From Pseudomonas wadenswilerensis (lineage in GTDB: Bacteria; Pseudomonadota; Gammaproteobacteria; Pseudomonadales; Pseudomonadaceae): 64,000 nucleotides of DNA. Location: contig NZ_UIDD01000007.1 of the NCBI RefSeq assembly GCF_900497695.1, positions 310,001-374,000 of the forward strand, read 5' to 3'. The notes under the pieces were generated by a model. It was given only the letters and a program-made list of their open reading frames with translations, did no database searches and was not told the origin of the DNA. Position 1 is the stretch's first letter; the number at the start of each line of letters is the position of its first letter. Made by a program: the position numbers and the translations under genes. Positions 16,399-25,764 of the stretch are shown piece after piece.

Positions 16399-17286
16399 AT
16401 GAGTCAGTACCAACAATTGTTGCTGCTTGCCCTGGATGCCGATTTGACCTCGCCAGCGGCACAACGCGCCAAGGCTTTGGCGAGAACGACGGGGGCAGGG
16501 TTGCATGTCTTGGGTTTATTTGAACCTCATGGGCTTAGCAACTGGCGAGAAGAAGTAGAGGTTGAACAGCAAATCGCCGAGCAGTTCTCACAATACCGTG
16601 ATCGATTGACGGAAACGGTTGGGGCAATACACATAGACGATGCGTGCGCTACCAGCCAGGCAGCATTGACCGACGATCCCGTCAAGGACGTGGTTGACTG
16701 CATTCACACGCTTCGTCCCGACATGGTCATCAAGGACATTGATGAGGTTTCAGTGCTCAAGCGGGTGTTTGGGGTCTCTTTCGATAGCGAGCTGATGCAC
16801 GCCAGTCCGGTACCTGTACATTTTGTCCAGCATGGCAATGTGCCTCTTCCCAACGTAATCCTTGCAGCCGTCGATACGGCCAATTCGGAGCAAGGAAACG
16901 ACTTCAATCACAAAATAATCCGCGCAGCCACGGCCATGGCGCTGCAATGCAATGCTCAGTTGCACCTACTTTCTGCCTATGACATTTCACCAATCTTTGT
17001 TGCCGATTCGAATGCGGCTTTGGACTGGGTTGAGGAGCTAATTGCTGTATTACGCGAACCTTATGATGAACTGGCCGACTTCTACGGCGTTCCTACTGAA
17101 TGTCGACATTTTGTCCAAGGGCCGCCAGTGATCGCTATCAGCGATCTGGTGCGCGATTTGGCTGTTGATGTTGTGGTTATGGGGATAGTGCAACCTAAAG
17201 GCTTGGGCAAACTGCTCGGTGATACGACAGACCGGATAGTGAACTCGGCACATTGCAGCGTACTGGCAGTTAATTCCGGCAACTAG
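16399..17286 (+). CDS. Tandem universal stress protein, second copy
   Basis: 295 residues with two Usp domains. The C-terminal domain ends with VVMGIVQPKGLGKLLGDTTD, a modified form of the family's G-rich nucleotide loop. GGAGG sits 7 bases before the ATG. Overall layout follows the protein at 14660 (KDIDEVSVLKRVF against KDIEHESRLMRAMF), so the pair arose by duplication. The MBL-fold gene follows after 31 bp and is probably cotranscribed. Confidence 0.83.
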   Translation: MSQYQQLLLLALDADLTSPAAQRAKALARTTGAGLHVLGLFEPHGLSNWREEVEVEQQIAEQFSQYRDRLTETVGAIHIDDACATSQAALTDDPVKDVVDCIHTLRPDMVIKDIDEVSVLKRVFGVSFDSELMHASPVPVHFVQHGNVPLPNVILAAVDTANSEQGNDFNHKIIRAATAMALQCNAQLHLLSAYDISPIFVADSNAALDWVEELIAVLREPYDELADFYGVPTECRHFVQGPPVIAISDLVRDLAVDVVVMGIVQPKGLGKLLGDTTDRIVNSAHCSVLAVNSGN

Positions 17287-17317
17287 AGCCCTCCAGCCAG
17301 CAATCGAGGTCAGAATC

Positions 17318-18673
17318 ATGCAGCTCACATTTCTCGGTGCGACGGGTACGGTTACCGGAAGCAAGTATCTACTCCAGCACAACTCGACGCAGGTGCTTGT
17401 CGATTGTGGACTGTTCCAAGGATACAAGCAGTTGCGCTTACGCAACTGGCAATCTTTGCCTATACCAGTGGATGAAATCGATGCGGTAGTCCTTACCCAT
17501 GCGCACCTCGATCACAGCGGTTACCTTCCAGTTCTGGTTCGGAATGGGTTTCGTGGGCCGATTTATGCGACTGCGGCCACTTGTGAGCTGGTGAGGATCC
17601 TGTTGCTCGACAGTGGTCGTCTACAGGAAGAGGAAGCCGACTATGCAAACCGACGTGGCTACTCCAAGCACCACCCCGCCCAGGCGCTGTACACTGAAGA
17701 GGAGGCGAAGCGAGCACTTGCACATCTCCGCCCACTGGAACTACATCACTCGGTTGAAATCGTCGACGGTCTGCAGGTCTATCTTCGCTCTGCAGGTCAC
17801 ATTTTAGGTGCCGCGACTGTCGAAATAAATGCAGGAGACCAAACCATAGTGTTTTCTGGTGACCTAGGGCGCCCCAACGACCCTATCATGCGAGCCCCGG
17901 AGCTGATCGAGAACGCAGACATTCTTTTGGTCGAATCTACGTATGGTGACCGACAGCACCCGAAGGAGGCTCCAGAGACGTATCTCGCCAATGTCATTAA
18001 TCAAACACTGCTAAGGCACGGCATCACCCTGGTTCCGTCATTTGCCGTTGGGCGTGCGCAATTATTGATGTACTACCTGTATGCGCTCAAAAGAGAGCAT
18101 CGAATCCCAGACATTCCGGTTTACCTCAATAGTCCAATGGCATCAGATACCACCGCCCTGTATCAGCGCTTTCACCAAGAGCATCGCCTGTCTGCCGAGG
18201 AGTGCGCAGCGATGTGCCGTAGCACCCATATCATTCGTACAGTCGACGAATCAAAACACCTTGACCAGCTTCGCGACCCTGCGGTGATCATCGCAGCCAG
18301 TGGCATGGCAACCGGGGGCAGGGTACTGCATCACCTGAAGGCGCTGGCTCCCAACCCCCGCAATACGTTGTTGTTTTCTGGGTTTCAGGCCGGTGGTACT
18401 CGCGGAGCGGACATCATTGCTGGAGTTAGGACAATCCGTATGCACGGTGAGGATGTCCCGATACGCGCTCAGGTTTCTGCCATGGAGAGTCTGTCGGCGC
18501 ATGCCGATGCTGATGAAATCATGCAGTGGTTGCGGGGCTTCAAGAGGCCCCCTCGGCATACCTTTGTGGTGCATGGTGAACCCCATGCAGCTGATACGCT
18601 GCGGCGCCGAATCAGCCTTGAGCTTGGTTGGTCGGTGTCAGTGTCAGAGCACCTTGAAACCGTAGAGCTTTAG
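17318..18673 (+). CDS. MBL-fold beta-CASP ribonuclease-like protein
   Basis: 451 residues. The metallo-beta-lactamase motifs are LTHAHLDHSGYLP (motif 2), SAGHILGAA (motif 3) and VFSGDLGRPND (motif 4). A beta-CASP insert follows (VPSFAVGRAQLLMYYL, VYLNSPMASDTTALY) and the C-terminal SLSAHADADEIMQWL and FVVHGEP complete the CPSF73/Ysh1-type set. This class cleaves RNA with two zinc ions. It lies directly after the second usp gene, so RNA turnover under low oxygen is a reasonable guess. Confidence 0.88.
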   Translation: MQLTFLGATGTVTGSKYLLQHNSTQVLVDCGLFQGYKQLRLRNWQSLPIPVDEIDAVVLTHAHLDHSGYLPVLVRNGFRGPIYATAATCELVRILLLDSGRLQEEEADYANRRGYSKHHPAQALYTEEEAKRALAHLRPLELHHSVEIVDGLQVYLRSAGHILGAATVEINAGDQTIVFSGDLGRPNDPIMRAPELIENADILLVESTYGDRQHPKEAPETYLANVINQTLLRHGITLVPSFAVGRAQLLMYYLYALKREHRIPDIPVYLNSPMASDTTALYQRFHQEHRLSAEECAAMCRSTHIIRTVDESKHLDQLRDPAVIIAASGMATGGRVLHHLKALAPNPRNTLLFSGFQAGGTRGADIIAGVRTIRMHGEDVPIRAQVSAMESLSAHADADEIMQWLRGFKRPPRHTFVVHGEPHAADTLRRRISLELGWSVSVSEHLETVEL

Positions 18674-18727
18674 TTGCCCAGCACCGTATAGCCTACTTTG
18701 GCACGGACTAATGTGAGGGTATTGACC

Positions 18728-19381
18728 ATGAACGCAACCAGTAAAGAGAAGCTTAAAGCCTGGTTGAAAAGGCCACGAGCTAGCTTCGGCATAATTGCTG
18801 GAGTGGTGAGCTTCGTAGTGTTGGTATCTATTGCAGGCTGGTTCGATGGTGCTGTTGAGTTGCTTACGGCCAAGCCCTGGATCTTACTGGGCTTTGTTGC
18901 GATCAGTCTGTGCGTTGGGGCCATTGTGCAACATCGTTACACCCTGCTTGTTGGTAAAGCTATTTTCAGTCCTGGCTCAACAGGGTGGCGGCATAAGGTT
19001 GATCGTATCTCGACCTACGCTAAGGAATCGAACCTGGTTTTGTGTTTTCTGATAGCCATAGGGGTGGGATATCCCACAACGTTGTACTACGCAGCTCGAT
19101 CAATTCGTACCATCGTCGCTGCCTGCGAAACGAACCTCAACGATCAGCTTGCGTTCCTGGGGGAGGATGGGAGGTCGGTATCTATTTCTTCGCCCATCTG
19201 CTTGTGTTTGTCTGAGGTGTTTCTGGAAAGAAATGGTGTATTGCGGCTCGCCCTGTTCAACACTTCAGTCTTTGAAGTAAGTGATTTCCAAGGCATCACT
19301 GAGGAGGACGAGCAGCAATGTTTGAACCGTGTGATTTCAGGTGGACAGTCTGCAGCTCCGCAGCGCTCATCAAGTCAATGA
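18728..19381 (+). CDS. Hypothetical membrane protein
   Basis: 217 residues from the ATG at 18728 (GAGGG 8 bases upstream). Two hydrophobic segments in the first 90 residues and a third near 110 (VLCFLIAIGVGYPTTLYYA) precede a soluble C-terminal domain with several cysteines. It is 54 bp after the MBL gene and converges with the second GNAT gene, overlapping it by 12 bp. The family is not recognised. Confidence 0.6.
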   Translation: MNATSKEKLKAWLKRPRASFGIIAGVVSFVVLVSIAGWFDGAVELLTAKPWILLGFVAISLCVGAIVQHRYTLLVGKAIFSPGSTGWRHKVDRISTYAKESNLVLCFLIAIGVGYPTTLYYAARSIRTIVAACETNLNDQLAFLGEDGRSVSISSPICLCLSEVFLERNGVLRLALFNTSVFEVSDFQGITEEDEQQCLNRVISGGQSAAPQRSSSQ

Positions 19382-19942
19382 AAGGCGATGGATAACCTGG
19401 CAGGCATCGCTGGGATCACGTGCAGTGGAAAAGCCGAGGTCACGAGCTAGATCATGCATCGCCGTATTGGCCGCCGAGTCGATTGAGTACATCTCTTTGT
19501 ACCCATTCGCCCGAGCCTTATCGATCAGGTGGCTAAGTAGCAGTGCTCCTAGGCCGCGATGCTTCCATTGATCATCAACGGTAACCGCACACTCACATTC
19601 ATCTGGTTGGGCGCCGGCTGCGTAACGACTAATACCGACCTCTATGAGCTCGCCTTTTACATGTGCCAAAGCCACATATGCCATTTTCTCCCGCTGATCG
19701 ACGGTCATCAACTGATCAAGCATGGCTTCACCTGGCTCTTTGATTTGGCACAAAAAGCGAAAGTGTCGCGACTCTGGTGAAAGGCGCATGATGAAGGCCT
19801 TTTCTCGCTCGCGATCCTCTGCACGCAGAGGTCTGATGAGGACGTGCCCGCCATCCTTTAGCGGCTCGATCCAGTGTTCGCCTTTTTCAGGAGGAAAGGC
19901 GGGAGTAGATGGTGTTTGCGCGTTAGATTGAACAGGTGCCAT
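19370..19942 (-). CDS. GNAT acetyltransferase (Pat/AcuA-like), copy 2
   Basis: 190 residues from the ATG at 19942, preferred because CGGAG lies 8 bases upstream. The acetyl-CoA loop is HRGLGALLLSHLID after CECAVTVDDQW. Paralogue of the gene at 15646. A good ANR-type box lies about 80 bp upstream, the same spacing as for copy 1. Confidence 0.82.
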   Translation of the reverse strand: MAPVQSNAQTPSTPAFPPEKGEHWIEPLKDGGHVLIRPLRAEDREREKAFIMRLSPESRHFRFLCQIKEPGEAMLDQLMTVDQREKMAYVALAHVKGELIEVGISRYAAGAQPDECECAVTVDDQWKHRGLGALLLSHLIDKARANGYKEMYSIDSAANTAMHDLARDLGFSTARDPSDACQVIHRLSLT

Positions 19943-20014
19943 GGGATTTACTCCGAAGGGATGGAGAGGTTCGTAAATCATCATTCTTATCTACACCTGT
20001 CGGGGCGCCCCCGT

Positions 20015-20028
20015 TTGATGTATGTCAA
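20015..20028. promoter_or_regulatory. ANR box upstream of GNAT copy 2
   Basis: TTGATGTATGTCAA (TTGAT-N4-GTCAA), one base from consensus, centred about 80 bp from the ATG at 19942 on the minus strand. Confidence 0.7.
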
Positions 20029-20136
20029 ACATGAGTCTTCCCAACCAATTTACGGGTGGCTACTTTCAAGGCTTTGTCCGACGCGCGCCCAGCCACTGGG
20101 CCCACCGACGGGAGACTGATTGCGAATCCGAGACTA

Positions 20137-21504
20137 TTACTTGAAGGGTAGGTCTAACGTTGCACGCATACCTCCCTGACTACGATTTTCTAGCGTTATC
20201 TGCCCTCCCATACGATCTGCAATTGTTTTCACGATAGCGAGCCCCAGTCCTGCTCCCTGGTCATTACCTCGACTATAGAAACGTTCAAGGAGCCGGCCAT
20301 ACTCGGACTCATCGATACCCGGGCCGTCGTCTTCGACAGACAGTTCGTAGTGGTCGCCTTTTCTTCCAAGACGCACCGTGATCAGGCCGTGTGCCGGAGA
20401 AAAATTTGCCGCATTGGTTACCAGATTGTTTAACGCAATATTGATGGCAGTCGGATCAACTCTGACGTTGTAGGTGTCGTCGCTGACATCGAATACCAGT
20501 TCAAGTCCCTGGCTCAGCAGCCAAGGCGTCAATTGAACCAGGCTGTCGCGGACAGTGGCTGCAAGATCAATGGTTGATGGCGTAGTGGATACTGATTGCG
20601 GCTCGATACGAGCCATCGTCAGCAACTGGTTGACCAATCGACTGGTACGATCCACACCTGCAATCAAATGCTCTAGTGACTCGCGCCGACTTTCTTCACT
20701 CTGTGTTTCCAACAAGTTCTGGGCATGTACCTTTAGCACCGCCAGGGGGGTGCGCATTTCATGCGCAGCGTCGGCAATGAAACGTCGCTCACGCCCAAGC
20801 ACTTCCTGAATTTGCGCCAGCATACGGTTGAGCGCTGCCTGCATTGGCTCCAGCTCGCTCGGAAGGGGGGGCAATTGAAGTGGCTCCAGTGACCCGCTGT
20901 GTCTAGCACGAAGGGTAGAAGCCATATTCGCGAGCGGCCTGAGACCCCATCCAATGGCAAGCCAAACCATTGCCGCAAGAATCAAACTGCCCAAAACGTT
21001 GGGCCACAAGGTGTGGCGCACAATACGCTCAACGAGGTCAGCTCGCACATCATCGCGCTCGCCCACCCAAATCCGCATACCGTTGCGTTTGTCTTCCAAC
21101 ATGAAAGCGCGCCAATTCCGATTGTTCAGATCCACGACATCGCTGAAACCGGGCTTGCCAGGCAGAGTGTGAAAAGAGGGGGCGCTCGCCGTATGCACAA
21201 GGAGCTCACCTTGGCTGTTCCAGACTTGGAACGCGATTTTGCTTTCGTAAGGATGTCCGTCGACTCTGGGTACGGCTTCGCCTAATGCTGTATTGAAGGC
21301 CTGATAGAGCTCGGCGTACTCCTTTCTCTGTAGCGGCATGCGCATGACACCCTGTAGAAGCCGTGCGTTTTGTGCGAGCTGAGCGTCGTAGACTTCCGTG
21401 ATTTCGTGATTACTGTCGTGAAAATTAAGCGCACTGATCACCGCAAACCCCAAGAGCATCAAGCCGATTATCAGGGTGAGTGTGCGACGTCGGATTGACG
21501 TCAT
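20137..21504 (-). CDS. Sensor histidine kinase
   Basis: 455 residues. One membrane segment at about 8-28, a periplasmic domain to about 160, and a second segment near 165-185, then HAMP. The H-box is AAHEMRTPLAVLK, the N-box NLVTNAANFSP, and the ATP-binding G motifs are VEDDGPGID and GAGLGLAIVKTIADRMGG. The QseC/PmrB-like arrangement suits a sensor of envelope state. Its start overlaps the response regulator stop by 4 bp, and the pair closes a seven-gene operon. Confidence 0.92.
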   Translation of the reverse strand: MTSIRRRTLTLIIGLMLLGFAVISALNFHDSNHEITEVYDAQLAQNARLLQGVMRMPLQRKEYAELYQAFNTALGEAVPRVDGHPYESKIAFQVWNSQGELLVHTASAPSFHTLPGKPGFSDVVDLNNRNWRAFMLEDKRNGMRIWVGERDDVRADLVERIVRHTLWPNVLGSLILAAMVWLAIGWGLRPLANMASTLRARHSGSLEPLQLPPLPSELEPMQAALNRMLAQIQEVLGRERRFIADAAHEMRTPLAVLKVHAQNLLETQSEESRRESLEHLIAGVDRTSRLVNQLLTMARIEPQSVSTTPSTIDLAATVRDSLVQLTPWLLSQGLELVFDVSDDTYNVRVDPTAINIALNNLVTNAANFSPAHGLITVRLGRKGDHYELSVEDDGPGIDESEYGRLLERFYSRGNDQGAGLGLAIVKTIADRMGGQITLENRSQGGMRATLDLPFK

Positions 21505-22163
21505 CGACGCTCCTCCACCAGATATCCCACGCCGCGAACTGTGCGAATCAGATCAGTCGAGAACTTCTTGCGCAGGTGATGGATGTGTACTTCCAGCGTG
21601 TTGCTTTCGGCTTCTTCGTTCCAGCCGTACAACAATTGCATCAGTTGATCTCGGGTCATCACGCGACCAGGAGGTGACAGCAATTCATGCAGCAACTGAT
21701 ATTCCTTGGGTGTCAGGGCTACAGGCAGGCCCTGGTAGCTGACTTGCTGGGTGCCAGGGTTCAGACAGATGCCCGCATGCTCGATCAACATCTGTGCTCG
21801 TCCGGCACTGCGGCGTAACAACGCACGTAGACGGGCCTTCAGTTCGGCCAGGTCGAACGGTTTGATCAGATAGTCGTCGGCGCCTGCGTCCAGCCCGGCG
21901 ATACGGTCTTCTGTTGCATCACGGGCCGTGAGGATCAGCACCGGCAGGTTGGAACCGCTATCGCGCAGGCGCCTGAGTACTTCTAGTCCGTCCATACGTG
22001 GCAAACCAAGGTCAAGCACTGCCAAGTCGAAGGTCTCACTGAGCATGGCGTGCAGAGCACTACTCCCGTCCTTGAGCCAATCGACAGTGTAACCTTCACG
22101 CCCTAGCGCTTGATGAATACCCTCGCCCAGGGCGACATCATCTTCGATCAGCAATAAACGCAC
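21501..22163 (-). CDS. OmpR-family response regulator
   Basis: 220 residues. Receiver domain with the acidic pair ED at 7-8, phospho-acceptor D51 (LAVLDLGLPRMDG), T79 and K101 (YLIKPF). The winged-helix output domain ends LEVHIHHLRKKF and RTVRGVGYLV. It follows the TPR gene after 11 bp and is coupled to the kinase. Being the sixth gene of its operon suggests control of, and by, the same lipid-related signal. Confidence 0.93.
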   Translation of the reverse strand: MRLLLIEDDVALGEGIHQALGREGYTVDWLKDGSSALHAMLSETFDLAVLDLGLPRMDGLEVLRRLRDSGSNLPVLILTARDATEDRIAGLDAGADDYLIKPFDLAELKARLRALLRRSAGRAQMLIEHAGICLNPGTQQVSYQGLPVALTPKEYQLLHELLSPPGRVMTRDQLMQLLYGWNEEAESNTLEVHIHHLRKKFSTDLIRTVRGVGYLVEERR

Positions 22164-22174
22164 GCAAACTCCAG

Positions 22175-22819
22175 TCAGTCGAGTTTCTTGTTAACGTCTT
22201 CCAGTAGCGCGGCGATTTCTTTGCGCCGTCCAACGTCAGCACTTTCCCGGCCCAGCCGTGGAGGCGCTTGTAGTGCCTTTTGCAGGGCAACCTTGGCTTC
22301 AGCGTAGCGCTTCTGGCGGTAGAGGTGATCGCCCCAGAAATATAGGCTATCGATGCCGGCAGGATTGAGTTGCAACGCTTTCTGAAGCAGTTGCTCTGCC
22401 TTGTCAGCATCACCGAAACCGATCGGCCAGCCGGGTACTCTGTCGTAGAGTGCAGCAAGGCTGGTATAGGCCGAGCCTTGTAAGGCATCGGCGTCTAGAG
22501 TTAGGGCTTTTTCCAGATCGGTCTTGGCATCTTTGACCTTGCCTAGGGCACCCAGCCCGCCTTGAGCACCCGCCCAACTGCTGGTAACGATTCCTGACCA
22601 GATCCACGCTTCGGCTAACACTGGGCGATCTCGCGTGAACGACGATGTTTGTGCCGCCAATTGCGCGAACGCCGCTACGCGCTGTTGCTCTGGCAGTTCA
22701 TATTGTATGTGCGCCCAGCTTTGCTGAATGCCATTAAGGCGTTGCTGATCCGCGTTGTCGAGCGCCCAGACGCCTTGGCTCAACATGCCGAGCAGCAGGC
22801 AGGCAACGGTCTTTTTCAT
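22175..22819 (-). CDS. Exported TPR-repeat protein
   Basis: 214 residues. A signal peptide (1-19, MKKTVACLLLGMLSQGVWA) is followed by TPR-like helices, for example KAEQLLQKALQLNPAGIDSLYFWGD region near 140 and YAEAKVALQKALQAPP near 175. It should be periplasmic. The start overlaps the SDR stop by 4 bp. TPR proteins serve as scaffolds; it may hold the pathway enzymes' product or sense it for the kinase. Confidence 0.8.
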   Translation of the reverse strand: MKKTVACLLLGMLSQGVWALDNADQQRLNGIQQSWAHIQYELPEQQRVAAFAQLAAQTSSFTRDRPVLAEAWIWSGIVTSSWAGAQGGLGALGKVKDAKTDLEKALTLDADALQGSAYTSLAALYDRVPGWPIGFGDADKAEQLLQKALQLNPAGIDSLYFWGDHLYRQKRYAEAKVALQKALQAPPRLGRESADVGRRKEIAALLEDVNKKLD

Positions 22820-23625
22820 GGTTTGAGGTGCTCATTTTCGTGGGTGTGACTAAGGCGCCGGATCAGCGGCAATTGCTTGCGCAGGCCACGATCCACCAAG
22901 TTGGGCAACAGGCTGTTCAACCGCACAAAAAATCGCTCCGGCCACCCCAGATAGAGATCGCGACGGTCACCAGCAATGGCGTGGATCACCGCCGCTGCCA
23001 CCGCCTGTGGATCATCGACGCTTGCCTTGAGTGCATCGTTGAGCGCTTGGGCGGCAGAGCTGTTCATCGAGGTACGGGTGGCGCGTGGTGCGACATAGAG
23101 GACGCCGACCCGGGTGTCGGCAAGCTCCCGGCGCAGGGCTTCGGAAAAGCCGCGAAGTGCAAACTTGCTGGCACAGTAACTGGCATATCCAGGGTAGCCA
23201 ATCGAGCCATAGGTTGAACCGACGTTGACCACCATGGCGCTGTCGGCCTGCTTGAGCAACGGTAGAAGCAGTTTGGTCAGGCAAATTGGGGCGCTGACGT
23301 TCACGCTCAACATCGCGTTGATTTCATTGTCATCCAGCTGTTCGAGCATGGCGAAGTGGTTGACGCCGGCAGCATTGATCAACAAGTTGATGCCATCAAT
23401 GGCTTCGGCGGCGGCCAGTACTTTGCGACGATCATTGAGGAGCGTGAGGTCGGCGGCTACCCAGAACAAGTTTTGCGGATAGCGCTCAAGCAACGGCATC
23501 AGGGATTCCTGATGTCGAGCTACCGCCAGCACCTGGGCGCCGGCGGCGCACAGAGCCCTGGCAATTTCCTGGCCGATCCCACCGCTGGCGCCAGTCAAAA
23601 CTACCCGGGCATCATGCAGCTGCAT
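22816..23625 (-). CDS. Short-chain dehydrogenase/reductase
   Basis: 269 residues from the ATG at 23625 (GGAGG 6 bases upstream; a 24-codon longer frame has no signal). The Rossmann motif is LTGASGGIGQEIA, the NAG motif INAAGVN, and the catalytic set is S in NVGSTYG and YCASK. Reaction: oxidation or reduction of an alcohol/ketone with NAD(P). It overlaps the diiron-protein gene by 14 bp. In this operon it could reduce or oxidise an acyl-chain intermediate. Confidence 0.88.
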   Translation of the reverse strand: MQLHDARVVLTGASGGIGQEIARALCAAGAQVLAVARHQESLMPLLERYPQNLFWVAADLTLLNDRRKVLAAAEAIDGINLLINAAGVNHFAMLEQLDDNEINAMLSVNVSAPICLTKLLLPLLKQADSAMVVNVGSTYGSIGYPGYASYCASKFALRGFSEALRRELADTRVGVLYVAPRATRTSMNSSAAQALNDALKASVDDPQAVAAAVIHAIAGDRRDLYLGWPERFFVRLNSLLPNLVDRGLRKQLPLIRRLSHTHENEHLKP

Positions 23626-24286
23626 GATGAACCTCCGCAGCCCGGGGCAAGCCACGAAACATATCGATGTACAGCCGATACACCACTTTTGACGCATGGA
23701 TGACAGCCGCCTGGTCTGCGGGGTCTTCCAGCCTGTTCATCAGGCGGCGGTAGGTCTGCATATGCTCGATATCCAGTGAACCGTGGGAACTGAGATAGCT
23801 GAAGGCGCTTTCTGGAAGACCCAGATGCTCGCGGATGCTGCCCGCTGCATGGGTGGCCAGGGCAATGCTTGTGCCTTCCAGCACATTGACCATGCCGAAC
23901 AGGCCTACCGGGTTGCCTCGGGCAATCAAGTCGTACAGAAAGCTGACCATCAGTTCAATCGGCATTGAGGGTTGGCCGTCGCGCACGGCGTCACGGTCGC
24001 CACCGCAGGCCGCTATATCGTTAAGCACCCACTGCTCATGGCCGTATTCTTCTTCGATGTACTCGCATACCGCTTTGCGTAGCCATTCGAGGTGGCTTGG
24101 CAGTCGCGCGCCGCAGGCCATCATCAGTGGCACAGTGTGGCGGACGTGGTAGTAGGCTTGCGCAAGAAATGCCCGATAGCTCTCAAGGCTGACCTTACCT
24201 TCAAGTGCGTCGAGGATTATCGGCAGGTTGAACAGTTCGTGGCGCTCTTGATGTGTAGCTTCTTGAAGCGTGTCGAAAAAACTCAT
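23612..24286 (-). CDS. Haem-oxygenase-like diiron protein (TenA/UndA-type fold)
   Basis: 224 residues, mainly helical. Motifs match iron-containing redox enzymes of the HDO group: EEEYGHEQWVLND (E and H), EGTSIALATHA (E), and HGSLDIEHMQTY (H, D and H). The group includes UndA, which decarboxylates fatty acids. The start overlaps the ligase stop by 4 bp. An acyl substrate delivered by the ligase is plausible but not shown. Confidence 0.8.
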   Translation of the reverse strand: MSFFDTLQEATHQERHELFNLPIILDALEGKVSLESYRAFLAQAYYHVRHTVPLMMACGARLPSHLEWLRKAVCEYIEEEYGHEQWVLNDIAACGGDRDAVRDGQPSMPIELMVSFLYDLIARGNPVGLFGMVNVLEGTSIALATHAAGSIREHLGLPESAFSYLSSHGSLDIEHMQTYRRLMNRLEDPADQAAVIHASKVVYRLYIDMFRGLPRAAEVHHAAA

Positions 24287-25764
24287 GATGCAGACTCCTC
24301 AGATACGGCAGATTCGGTAAGTTGCGCGTGAAACGTCTCGACAATAGCGTCGCGGCGCGGTCGGCCATTGGCAGTCAGCAAGCCGTTGGCAGCCGTGAAG
24401 GGATAGGGCAGGCGCGTCCAGCTATGAACTTGGGCGTAGTCGGGCAATGCGTCATTTGCTTCCGCTACAGCCCCAGCAAGTTCTGCATCCGTACAATCGG
24501 TACGATGGGGCCACAACAGGGCGTGATTGCGTGGAAGCGATTCCCCGTACACAAAGGCTTGGGCAATGTGGCAGCGTTGGGTGAGTTCGGCCTCTACCCA
24601 TTCCGGGTTGACGTTGCGTCCGAAACTAGTGACAAATTGATGCTTCTTGCGACCTTTGAGGTAAAGGAAGCCTTCCGGATCTAGCTCTCCGAGGTCGCCG
24701 CTGGGCCACCAATCCTCGGCGTAAGGTGCATCGCCCAGATAGCCGAGCAGTGCCGAGCCCTTGATCAGTACTTCACCATCGTCTGCCAGCTTCACCTGGA
24801 TGTGAGGCAAGGGTCTACCAACGCTTCCCGGGCGCTGTGCACCGGGACGATTGAGGCACACCACCGAGGCGCACTCAGATAATCCGTAACCTTCGTAAAC
24901 CGGCAGACCGACGCGCTCAGCTCGGAGCAACAAGTCCTCAGAGACGCGCGCTCCTCCTACAGCAGCAAAGCGCAATTTCTGTGGGTCGAAGGCTTTCTGC
25001 TCAGTGGCGCTGACCAACATCTGCAGCAACTGCGGCACCAAAATCAGACTCTCGGGTGCGCGCTTGGTAAGGTGCTCGAGTAGCCGGGGTAAGTTGACGC
25101 CGCTGGCGCCTTGAATGCCCAAAGCTTTCTGACTCGGTAAGCTCAAGGTTGCGCCAGCGTACAGTGCGGCGTAGCAACCGAGGTTTTCCAGCAGGATTGC
25201 TAGTGGCAACAATGCCAAGTGATGCTGCGGGTCAGCAGGTTTACTGGCTTGATCCAGCTCTCTTGCTACTTGTAGTAGGTTTTCAGCACTCAGGCACACG
25301 CCTTTAGGGGTACCGGTGGTACCGGAGGTGAAGGTCAGTTTGGCCGTGCCTGGGGGCATCCGGTTCGGGCCGGCGAATGTACGGCGCCAGAACTCGCCGC
25401 TTTTTTCATAGCCCAAGGCAAGCAATTCAGCATCCAGCTCCGGTTCCGAAATCACCCTTGTCGCCTGACTTTGCTCCAGGCAATGGGCGCGCTGTGTAGG
25501 GCTAAAGAAGGGCGGCAAGGTTACGCAAGTCAAGCCCTCGAACAGCGCGGCAAGATCCCAGAGTATTGCTTCAACGCCGTTATCCAGTGCCAGGGCTATA
25601 ACCTGAACGTGTTCGTCGCGTAGTCGTTGCTGGCGGTACGACACTTCGGCGTAAAGAGTGGCGTAATCGAGTCTCACCCGATCATCCCAAAGTGCAATCG
25701 CGTGTGGGTTGCGTTCCATATGGCTATGCAGGATCTTCTGGAAACGTTGTAACTCAAGCGACAT
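24283..25764 (-). CDS. AMP-dependent acyl-adenylating enzyme
   Basis: 493 residues from the ATG at 25764, which overlaps the hemolysin-like gene by 11 bp; the longer frame to 25932 is antisense-like overlap with it. The ATP loop is LTFTSGTTGTPKGVCLS, A5 is YEGYGLSECAS, A7 is PSGDLGELD. At the place of the A10 lysine the sequence reads NGRPRR (R468), so the essential Lys may be replaced. It would activate a carboxylic acid, most likely fatty, as acyl-AMP or thioester. Confidence 0.85.
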   Translation of the reverse strand: MSLELQRFQKILHSHMERNPHAIALWDDRVRLDYATLYAEVSYRQQRLRDEHVQVIALALDNGVEAILWDLAALFEGLTCVTLPPFFSPTQRAHCLEQSQATRVISEPELDAELLALGYEKSGEFWRRTFAGPNRMPPGTAKLTFTSGTTGTPKGVCLSAENLLQVARELDQASKPADPQHHLALLPLAILLENLGCYAALYAGATLSLPSQKALGIQGASGVNLPRLLEHLTKRAPESLILVPQLLQMLVSATEQKAFDPQKLRFAAVGGARVSEDLLLRAERVGLPVYEGYGLSECASVVCLNRPGAQRPGSVGRPLPHIQVKLADDGEVLIKGSALLGYLGDAPYAEDWWPSGDLGELDPEGFLYLKGRKKHQFVTSFGRNVNPEWVEAELTQRCHIAQAFVYGESLPRNHALLWPHRTDCTDAELAGAVAEANDALPDYAQVHSWTRLPYPFTAANGLLTANGRPRRDAIVETFHAQLTESAVSEESAS

